Part shown: in pieces, positions 44,876 to 52,088 of the stretch | Numbering within the stretch: the first letter of the stretch is position 1 | How the letters are laid out: each line of letters starts with the position of its first letter | DNA from: Archangium violaceum | Lineage (GTDB): Bacteria > Myxococcota > Myxococcia > Myxococcales > Myxococcaceae | NCBI RefSeq assembly: GCF_016859125.1 | Contig: NZ_CP069338.1 | Coordinates: 10,419,501-10,483,500, forward strand | Length of the DNA stretch: 64,000 bases | Direction of reading: 5' to 3' | Notes under the pieces: generated by a model | What the model saw: only the letters and a program-made list of their open reading frames with translations | Told to the model about the DNA's origin: nothing | Database searches by the model: none | Position numbers and translations under genes: made by a program

Positions 44876-45268
44876 TCAGAACGAAAGCCTGTTTAGCTTC
44901 TCTATTTCCTTCACGGCTACATCCCGATACAGCGGCACAACCTCTACGGCGAGGACGTCGCGCATTTGTTGGCGTGCGCCGTCAAAATCCCCTCTGTCTC
45001 GAAACTGGTACATCCGGTGGAGTGCATCGATGAGCCGGTTTGAGCCTTCGGTAATGCGACGCCGAATCTCATGAAGTAGAGCAGTGCCACTCTCCACACT
45101 GGCGAGGGCGGATTCCGCGTCGCTCTCGGGGATGGCCACCGTCGGGGCCGTGCGTTTGAGTAGATCGCGCACGTCATTGGTCAGTTCCAGAGGCTCCCCT
45201 CGCCGAACCCGGTTGTCCAGCACCCGTATCTCGTGCCAGTCGCCCTCTTCCTCTTCTACTGTCTCCAT
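44876..45268 (-). CDS. DUSAM-domain protein (myxobacterial family)
   Basis: A 130-residue cytoplasmic protein with the DUSAM pattern: DWHEIRVLDNRVRRGEPLELT, in parts, then APTVAIPESDAESAL, TALLHEIRRRITEGS, LHRMYQFRDRGD and the closing AVEVVPLYRDVA. DUSAM proteins are a large paralogous family in Myxococcales with unknown function. ATG 45268 follows GGAGAGG; a TTG six codons earlier is weaker. It lies 18 bases after the Cys-rich lipoprotein remnant on the same strand, and local GC is lower than in the T6SS genes. Confidence 0.8.
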   Translation of the reverse strand: METVEEEEGDWHEIRVLDNRVRRGEPLELTNDVRDLLKRTAPTVAIPESDAESALASVESGTALLHEIRRRITEGSNRLIDALHRMYQFRDRGDFDGARQQMRDVLAVEVVPLYRDVAVKEIEKLNRLSF

Positions 45269-45286
45269 GCATCGCCTCTCCTTCAA

Positions 45287-45701
45287 TCAACTGCGGGGCC
45301 TACACTTGCGGATTGGCCATTCGTGCTGTCCTTCACAATATCGGAGGCAGTCGTCACATTTGCCGGTCCATCCGTTGTTCTTGCAGCTGACGTAGGCCTT
45401 GATGCATCGCTGCTTCCACTCCGGTAGATCTTTGTTGTTGGCGAATTCGTCCTCCTCAACCATCGGCATTATCGGCATTGGCACGAATTCATCAACCATC
45501 ACTCCAGCCTCTACCGCCTCCTCTATGTCCGCAGCAGTGGCACCGCATGCTCCCACTGGGTCGTTATGGGTGCTTTTGGATGCAACAGGTCATGGTGTTG
45601 TTTCCGCAGTCGCTCAGACCCACAGCCACCGTACCAGCCAAGCAACCCGATGCGAGCACGCCCCACAACACAGCCGCTCCAAGGCACAGATCAATATTCA
45701 T
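45287..45701 (-). pseudogene. Frameshifted Cys-rich lipoprotein
   Basis: Reading from ATG 45701 gives a lipoprotein start (MNIDLCLGAAVLWGVLASGC, lipobox LASGC) that stops after 45 residues at 45564. Another frame, open from 45590 to 45287, continues as STHNDPVGACGATAADIEEAV and ends in a Cys/Trp-rich domain (CIKAYVSCKNNGWTGKCDDC, then CEGQHEWP). Removing one base from the TTTT run at 45574-45577 joins both into one protein of about 135 residues. It is either a real frameshift or a homopolymer error. Local GC is low, which suggests transfer. An exported immunity protein or small toxin is possible. Confidence 0.6.
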
Positions 45702-45813
45702 ACTTTCCACCAATCTAAAATCAGACGAGTTGGCCAGGGACGTCAGAGAGCGACAGGGCGTGACGGTCCGGCCCTGCACACCCGTTCGAGTAGGTCGGCC
45801 CTCCTTCCATTCC

Positions 45814-47694
45814 TCAGGCCAGCGCACGTACCTGGGCGTTCAGGGCCTCCAGCTCCGCCGAGATCCGCGCGCGAGCCGCCTCCAGCGGCTGCGAGGTGGC
45901 TGTTCCCGCATCCACCTGGGTCTCCAGCGAGTCGAGCGGCGCGAGGAGCTCCGTTCGGGCCGAGCTGACGCGGCCGGATAGCTGCTCCATCTGCGTCGCC
46001 GTCGCGTCCTCCACCCCACTGGCCCTCTGTTGGAAGCCGCTCAGCGTCGCCTCCACCCGGCCGGCCAGCTCCTCCTCGAGCTGCGCCTTGCCCTGCCTCG
46101 CCGTGTCGAGCCCGGTGCCCACCGACGAGCGGGTCGCGTCGAGCCCGGAGCGCATCTGCTCCTGGGAGGAGGCAATCTGGCTCTCGGCGGAGCTCCGGGC
46201 CGCGTTCAGGGGCTCGATGGATGTCTGGAGCCCCCCATCGAGGCTCCCCTGGAGCGTCCCGAGCTGCTGCTGGACCTGGGACTTCAGCGTCTCCACCTGG
46301 GAGGCCACCTGCTCCTTCAGGGTCCCCACCTGGCCTACTGCCTGATCTCGAGCAGTGCCAATCTGTTGCACCACGCTGGCCACCACCTGATCCACCTGTG
46401 TCATGGCCTGCTCGATGGCGCTCTGGATGGACTGGGTCAACGTGTCGATCTGCTGGAGGAGCTGCTGCTGCATGGTCTGGACCTGCCCCACGGCCTGGGC
46501 CTGGACGTTCTCCACCTGCGCCAGGATCTGGTCCTGCACCGTCGTCATCTGCTGGGCCACCTGACTGGAGATTGTCTGGAGCTGGGTGGTGATCCGCGTG
46601 ACGACCTGGCCGATCGCCTGGATGGCTGGATTCACCAGCGGCTTGGGCAAAGCCGAGGCGGGAATGGCATCCAGCAGATCGGTGGCCCGGGCGAGCAGGG
46701 CCTGAAGTGTGCCAACCAGGGTCTGGAACAAGGATTGGAGGGCACTGAGCTGCGCCGGCAGCGCCTCCAGGAGGGCCAGGAGTTGCTCCTTGAGCGCATC
46801 GATCTGAGCCAGGAGGGTGTCGAGCGTGGCGAAGGTCGCATCCAGGGTCTGCTGGAGGGGCGTCTGGATGGCGGCGATGCTGGCGAGCGCCCCCTGTACG
46901 AGCGAGTCGAGGCCATTGCCCACCTGGGTGATGAGCGTGTCGATCTGCTCCTGGACCTGATCGATCAACGACTCCACCACCTGGATCTGCCCGCCCAGGG
47001 ACTCCACCTGCCCGGACAGCGTCCCCTGCAAGGTGTCGAGCGCCTGGGAAGCCTGCGCCTTCGCGCTGTCGAGCGACCCGGCCACCTCGGTCTCCAGCGA
47101 GTCGAGGAGCTCGGTGGTCGTCTGGGCCACGCCCTGGACCTGGGAGCGCAGCGGTGCGAGCCCCGCTCGGAGCTGCTCCACCCGTTGCTTCACCTCGGCC
47201 TTCAGCGACGTCCCCGCGGATTGGATCTCCTCCTGGAGGGACCGCAAGGTCTCGGATGGCGTGGCGACCGTGGCATCCACGGCCTGGGAGAGTTCGGAGG
47301 TCCTCGCGCCAGCGCTCTCTCGCGCCGAGGTGATCTGTCCGAGCAGGGATTGCGTGGAGGCAGAGAGTTGAGCGGCCGTGTCCTTCAACTCCTGCTCCAG
47401 CCGCGCCCGCGTCCGCGCGATGAGCGCCCTCCCCTGCGCCCGGCGGCGGTCATCGAGCCCGGCGGCGAGCACCTCGCACTTCTGCCCGAGCTCCTGCTTC
47501 AGCGCCTCGAGCTCCGCCTGGGCGGACTGCTCCTGCTCGTGGGCCTTGCCCTCCAGCGCCTCGCAACGGGCCGAGACCTCGGAGTCGAGCTCCTCGAGGG
47601 GACCCCGCACGCGGCCGGCGGACGCCCCGAGTTGCTGCTCGAGGATGCCCACCTCGGAGGCCGTCTCGTCGAATCTGGCCCACAGCGCCTTCAT
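45814..47694 (-). CDS. Large Ala/Gln-rich coiled-coil protein of the VgrG island
   Basis: A 626-residue, almost wholly helical protein with no signal peptide. The outer parts are charged heptads such as ALKQELGQKCEVLAAGLDD. The middle (about residues 230-400) is more hydrophobic, with IDALKEQLLALLEALPAQL and QTLVGTLQALLARATDLL. A Gln-rich stretch (QVQTMQQQLLQQIDTL) follows. It resembles apolipoprotein-like or pore-forming helical bundles. ATG 47694 lies four bases after the stop of the upstream 74-residue gene. No family is recognised; effector, adaptor or scaffold loaded on the upstream VgrG are all possible. Confidence 0.65.
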   Translation of the reverse strand: MKALWARFDETASEVGILEQQLGASAGRVRGPLEELDSEVSARCEALEGKAHEQEQSAQAELEALKQELGQKCEVLAAGLDDRRRAQGRALIARTRARLEQELKDTAAQLSASTQSLLGQITSARESAGARTSELSQAVDATVATPSETLRSLQEEIQSAGTSLKAEVKQRVEQLRAGLAPLRSQVQGVAQTTTELLDSLETEVAGSLDSAKAQASQALDTLQGTLSGQVESLGGQIQVVESLIDQVQEQIDTLITQVGNGLDSLVQGALASIAAIQTPLQQTLDATFATLDTLLAQIDALKEQLLALLEALPAQLSALQSLFQTLVGTLQALLARATDLLDAIPASALPKPLVNPAIQAIGQVVTRITTQLQTISSQVAQQMTTVQDQILAQVENVQAQAVGQVQTMQQQLLQQIDTLTQSIQSAIEQAMTQVDQVVASVVQQIGTARDQAVGQVGTLKEQVASQVETLKSQVQQQLGTLQGSLDGGLQTSIEPLNAARSSAESQIASSQEQMRSGLDATRSSVGTGLDTARQGKAQLEEELAGRVEATLSGFQQRASGVEDATATQMEQLSGRVSSARTELLAPLDSLETQVDAGTATSQPLEAARARISAELEALNAQVRALA

Positions 47695-47698
47695 CGGC

Positions 47699-47923
47699 TC
47701 AGGGCTCCAGCTCCGCCAGCTCGGCGTCGAGCGCGTCGATCTGGGACGAGAGCTCCGAGACGGCCGACTCGGCCTCGGGGCGGAGGCTGGCGATGGCGTC
47801 CACCACCCCGCTGACGAGCGACTCGAGCTCGGCCCGGGTGCTCCCGACGCGAGCACCCACGGAGCCGCCAAAGGACTCCAGCTCCCCTCGGAGGTCCGTC
47901 ACCTGGGCACGCAACTCCTGCAT
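47699..47923 (-). CDS. Small coiled-coil protein of the VgrG island
   Basis: A 74-residue helical protein starting MQELRAQVTDLRGELESFGG and ending SSQIDALDAELAELEP. Acidic, with heptad repeats like the outer parts of the next, larger coiled-coil protein, from which it may be a detached N-terminus. It starts 28 bases after the VgrG stop and ends four bases before the next gene. AGGAAG precedes the ATG. Confidence 0.6.
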   Translation of the reverse strand: MQELRAQVTDLRGELESFGGSVGARVGSTRAELESLVSGVVDAIASLRPEAESAVSELSSQIDALDAELAELEP

Positions 47924-47951
47924 GGACTTCCTCCCTACCCCAGCCGGGGCA

Positions 47952-49883
47952 TCAGCGCAGCTTTCCGAGCGCCACCTTGGCCTCCGCCGCCGCGCTCGAG
48001 AGCGGGGCCGCCTTACCCGACATCCCCGAGAGCGCCCCGGAGAGCGCGGCCTTGGCGGCGGACACCTTGGCCTTCACCTCGGCCCGAGCGGACTCGAGCG
48101 CGGCCACGGTCTCCGTGGTGGCGGCCTCGATGCGGCCCTTCACGTTCGCCACCGCGCCCTGGTAGGCGGTCGTGGTCTCGCCGATGGCACCGCCCACGCC
48201 CAGGGCGAGATCTCCCTTGGCCGCCTCGACCTGGGGCGTCACGTCATAGGTGGAGCTGGCGGGCGCGACGCCCTGCTTCTCCTCGACCTTGATGAGAAGG
48301 TTGCCCTCGCTGATGCGAACGGTCTGAGTGTCCCCGGCCGAGACGCGCTGGAGGTTCCACACCGGGTTGGCTTCCTGGTAGTCGTGGGTGATCGCCGTCT
48401 GGCTCGTCTTGTTCTTCCCGAGCAACATCTGATCGCCCTGCCCGTCCTGAGGCAGGCGTACGGTCTCGCCCCAGTCGAGGAAGCGGTGCAGCTCGGCGCG
48501 ATCGAAGTGGAGGGCCAGCAGCACGCGCTCGTTCTTGTAGGGCGGGAAGTAGAAGTGCCCCGAGAAGAAGTGCGGCTGCGCGGGCACGCTCACCGTCTTG
48601 TTCCACAGCGGCACCGTCACCCGGTAGTTGGAGACGGAGGTCTTGTCGTCCTCGACGACGAACCAGGACCGGTCCGTCTCCTGTCCCCCGGGGCTGTGGA
48701 CCTTCCCCTCGACGTAGAGGGGATAGCGCGGCGCGCGGTACGCGGGAAGCGTGGGCACCGGGTCGGTCTTCTGCTCGAGCAGGGCGGACATCTCCAGCGA
48801 GTAGCCGGCATCGGGAGACTGCTGCTCGTCGTAGGGGCCCTGTCGAAGAGCGCGGAGCTCCAGATCCAGCGCGAGCACCCGGAGGTCCTCACCGGTGCCC
48901 CTCAGGTCGGGGAGCCAGTGGAAGCCCTGGAGGCGCAGGAGCGCACCGGGGTGCACGGCCACCGTGGGGAACTGCTGGAAGGTCACCTGGAGCCGCCGCT
49001 GCCGGAGCTTCAGCCGGCTCTTCTCGAGCGTCTGACGTTGCTCGGCCTCGGAGGCGATGGGGGTGCGCAGGAGCACGTCGTGGGAGATGCCCTGCGCGGC
49101 CTGGTCCTGCGCCAGCGCCACCGCGGTGGGCCCGTTGGCGAGCGCGTTGAGCACACGGGCGCCGTGGCGGATGGGAGCGGGGAGCTGGACCTGGACATCC
49201 ATGCGCTCGACTTCGCGGCTGTCGAGCACGGCCGCGCGTCCCGAGGAAGACTTGCTATCGGATAGGACGTACTGGTCCTGCTGGCTGTCGTAGGTCCACA
49301 CGCCGTTGCGCGTGTGCACGAACCAGAGGACGAAGTCGTAGAAGCTGGTGCGCCGGTCGTCCGAGCCCAGGGCGAGACAGAGCAGCGGCTGCTCGGCCTG
49401 GAGCACGTCCCAGTCATAGGAGAGGGTCAGCGGCCCCTTGTGCGCGTCGAGCAGGTCCACGAGCTTCTTCTGGGTGTGCAGCTCGGTGGGGCGGTGCTGG
49501 CGCCAGAGCACCTGGGCGGGATCGGCGAACTCGAGCGAGTAGAGACGGAAGGCGCGCTCCTCTCCCTCGTGCGGCCCGTGGGAGAGCCCGGCGAGGCTCC
49601 GGGCCCGGACGAGCCCCTGGACGACGAGCGGGCCGGGAGGAGTGACCTCGGTGGGGTACACGCCGGCCACGGAGAGCCGGACCTGGATGAGGTCGTTCTT
49701 CTTGAAGGCGACGAAGAGGGGCGCGTCGGCCTTCTCCAGCGCGGTCCAGAAGGACACCGAGGCGGTGAAGCCATGATTCGCGAGCCGCACGGCGAAGTGC
49801 TTCACCTGGCCGCCGGGAATGGAGAAGGACTCACCCCCGATGGTGAGCGAGAACTCGAGCTTCAGCTTCTCCTGGAAGGCCAT
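47952..49883 (-). CDS. vgrG: Second VgrG-type spike protein with helical tail
   Basis: This 643-residue paralogue of the VgrG at 35493 shares the hub pattern LEFSLTIGGESFSIPGGQVKH, in parts, VLWFVHTRNGVWTYD, VLNALANGP and SHDVLLRTPIAS. The OB-like part has TVPLWNKTVSVPAQP, YKNERVLLALHFD and a final GNLLIKVEEKQG. Where a needle would start, it carries a helical Ala/Lys/Glu-rich tail of about 90 residues. The lipase gene lies 16 bases upstream and coiled-coil genes follow, the layout of an orphan vgrG-effector island. Confidence 0.8.
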   Translation of the reverse strand: MAFQEKLKLEFSLTIGGESFSIPGGQVKHFAVRLANHGFTASVSFWTALEKADAPLFVAFKKNDLIQVRLSVAGVYPTEVTPPGPLVVQGLVRARSLAGLSHGPHEGEERAFRLYSLEFADPAQVLWRQHRPTELHTQKKLVDLLDAHKGPLTLSYDWDVLQAEQPLLCLALGSDDRRTSFYDFVLWFVHTRNGVWTYDSQQDQYVLSDSKSSSGRAAVLDSREVERMDVQVQLPAPIRHGARVLNALANGPTAVALAQDQAAQGISHDVLLRTPIASEAEQRQTLEKSRLKLRQRRLQVTFQQFPTVAVHPGALLRLQGFHWLPDLRGTGEDLRVLALDLELRALRQGPYDEQQSPDAGYSLEMSALLEQKTDPVPTLPAYRAPRYPLYVEGKVHSPGGQETDRSWFVVEDDKTSVSNYRVTVPLWNKTVSVPAQPHFFSGHFYFPPYKNERVLLALHFDRAELHRFLDWGETVRLPQDGQGDQMLLGKNKTSQTAITHDYQEANPVWNLQRVSAGDTQTVRISEGNLLIKVEEKQGVAPASSTYDVTPQVEAAKGDLALGVGGAIGETTTAYQGAVANVKGRIEAATTETVAALESARAEVKAKVSAAKAALSGALSGMSGKAAPLSSAAAEAKVALGKLR

Positions 49884-49899
49884 GACTCAGGCGCTCTCA

Positions 49900-51834
49900 C
49901 TATTCCGTCTTGTTCTCGTCCTTCCCGGCACGAGCCGCGAACTCCAACTCCTTCTTGCTGGCCTTGAAGGCGAGCCGCGACATCACTGTCCTGCTCAGCC
50001 AGTAATAGTGGCGCAGGAAGTCCGCGGATTTCCACGCTGTGTTGCGGTTGTACTCGACGATCTTATCAGACGGGTGATACGGCCCTCCGTAGATCATCAA
50101 CCAGACCAGGTTCGGGGTCCCATGCCCCAGCAGCAGGTCATCGAATTTCGAGGGGATGATACCGTGCTGCCCGAAGCGGGCGGTCCGGTACGGGACCGCC
50201 ACCTTCGTCCCAAATGGCGTCTCCTCTCCGCCCCAGGGCACTTTGTCCTTCGGATCCTCAATCATGTACACGTTCTTGGCGGACTCCCCAAGACCGGCAT
50301 GAAGCGCCAGGACGGAGAACGTCTCCTCATCCAGCCCTGGCGCGCTGAACGCGACACACTTCGTCTGATCCCTGCCCAGGCTGTGCGCCAGCGTATAGAA
50401 GCGAAGGGCCAGCGCACCGCCCTGGCTATGCCCTGTCACGATCGTCTTGCTGTCAAGCTTCCAGCCGTTGTTCTTGAGCATCTCCAGGATGATGTCCCGC
50501 ACCGCTTCGAATCCCTGTCTGCTGATGCCCTTCGGGTCCGCGTTGCCCAGGGCTCCCGTCGTCACGTCATGCGCCTTCCAGGAGTCGTCCATCTGCGGGT
50601 AGGACGTGGTTCCGGTGAAGCTGACGATGAAGTGATCCTCTCCCTTGACGTTGCGCCCCTTCCAGATCGTCACCTTGACGGAGGGGTGCCACTCCAGACC
50701 CATCCGAGTGAAGGTCTCGAAGCTCTCCTCGGAAATCTGCTGGGTGAAGGTCCCCACCACCTCGTAGGTGTTCGGGAGGGGTCCCCAGCTCCCGTTCGCA
50801 TCCGTCTCGAAGACCGTGGGCCGGCATGGGATTTTGGTGCCCACCTCGAGCGGCATGTAGCCCAGGAGCATGGCGATGCCCTGATAGAAGGCCAGCTCGG
50901 ACTTGAGCTCGGGCATGATCTTCGTGCGGACATGCTCGACGTACTTCGCCTTGACCTTGGGATTCGTGCTGCTCTTGGCGACCCCCATCATCTGGAACGT
51001 CTGCTGCATCAATTCGAAGCCATCGGTCACACCCGGAAGGTCGGGAAAGGGCCCCAGGAAATCGAGGCGCTCCACCGCTTCCGCCAGCAACCTCGCGCTG
51101 GCCTCGAGATGGCGCTGGGAAAGGCTCGAGGCCTTGAGGATCTTCTCCATTACCCGCTCCGACCAGTCGAGTACCCCCAGAGGAGCGGAGAGGCCATCCT
51201 GGAGGATGAGATCGAGCTCGATGGCCGAGTCCGGGAGGATGGAGCGTGCATCGACATCCAGGAGGGCGTGCTTGATCGCCTTCGCATTGCCCAGCGAGTT
51301 CGCCCAGCGGATGGCCCGGGTGCTGAGGTCTTGCGTGATGTCATTCACGGCATTCACGCCGAGCAGCAGGTCCGCGATCCTCTCGACCGCGAGACTCTTG
51401 GCGACCGTCTTCCGAGAGCCCGTCGAAGAAGTGACAGTGTCGTACGAGCCCAGCCGCACATGCTGCACCCCCTGCTCGTCCTCCAGGCCCTGGTAGTTCC
51501 CGGGCGGAAAGGCGAAGACGATGTCGTCTTCCTCGAGCTCCTGCTTCTTGGAAGGCACGAGGGTGCGGGTCTTCTCGTTCCACTTCCCATGGATGAAGGT
51601 CTGCTTCTTCGTGACGACCCCATACTCATGCGGAGTCGCGACCTTCACGCTCTTGAGCAGGGTGAGGAGCTTGTTCAGCTTCTCATGCTGCTCTTGCAGG
51701 TCCACATGGGGCAGATGATCGAGCGATGTCTGGGTGCTCACCCACCTGACCTGTTGGTAGACAGTCTGCAACGTCTTCCGTTTGAGGTTCAGACTCCAAA
51801 GAAAGAGCGGAGTGGTGGTGGTGAGCTTTTTCAT
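49900..51834 (-). CDS. Class-3 lipase-like protein, candidate T6SS effector
   Basis: A 644-residue protein. The last 300 residues hold a class-3 lipase domain with the strand DHFIVSFTGTTSYPQ, nucleophile elbow TGHSQGGAL (Ser near 468), an Asp in MIEDPKDKVPWGG and later His candidates. The N-terminal 300 residues are helical and unrecognised. There is no signal peptide, fitting delivery by the VgrG encoded 16 bases downstream. ATG 51834 is used although no clear ribosome site precedes it; an in-frame ATG about 39 codons upstream is possible. GC looks lower than in neighbours. Phospholipase activity against rival membranes is inferred. Confidence 0.75.
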   Translation of the reverse strand: MKKLTTTTPLFLWSLNLKRKTLQTVYQQVRWVSTQTSLDHLPHVDLQEQHEKLNKLLTLLKSVKVATPHEYGVVTKKQTFIHGKWNEKTRTLVPSKKQELEEDDIVFAFPPGNYQGLEDEQGVQHVRLGSYDTVTSSTGSRKTVAKSLAVERIADLLLGVNAVNDITQDLSTRAIRWANSLGNAKAIKHALLDVDARSILPDSAIELDLILQDGLSAPLGVLDWSERVMEKILKASSLSQRHLEASARLLAEAVERLDFLGPFPDLPGVTDGFELMQQTFQMMGVAKSSTNPKVKAKYVEHVRTKIMPELKSELAFYQGIAMLLGYMPLEVGTKIPCRPTVFETDANGSWGPLPNTYEVVGTFTQQISEESFETFTRMGLEWHPSVKVTIWKGRNVKGEDHFIVSFTGTTSYPQMDDSWKAHDVTTGALGNADPKGISRQGFEAVRDIILEMLKNNGWKLDSKTIVTGHSQGGALALRFYTLAHSLGRDQTKCVAFSAPGLDEETFSVLALHAGLGESAKNVYMIEDPKDKVPWGGEETPFGTKVAVPYRTARFGQHGIIPSKFDDLLLGHGTPNLVWLMIYGGPYHPSDKIVEYNRNTAWKSADFLRHYYWLSRTVMSRLAFKASKKELEFAARAGKDENKTE

Positions 51835-52088
51835 GTGCAGGAGCGAGACCCGTGGGCTCGCACCGAACGAGCTGGAAGGTGCGAACGTGGACGGGTCCAC
51901 AGTACAATCCGCGGTTGCTGTCGGCAAAAACAGCGCCGGAGGACTCATCGGCGCCGCGTTCCACGGCCTGCTCGATCCATCCCGCTGACGCCCGGTGGCT
52001 GGAAACGACGAAGCCCGGCACACGGGGCGAACTCCACCCACGTACCGGGCCGTGACGACGCGACGCCCCGAGGGGCACCCGCCGGTCC
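51835..52088. other. Intergenic region upstream of the lipase gene
   Basis: About 250 bases between the ATP-grasp gene stop and the lipase start, both minus strand. An in-frame extension of the lipase covers part of it. It probably holds the promoter of the effector island; no convincing -35/-10 pair or terminator was seen. Confidence 0.3.
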
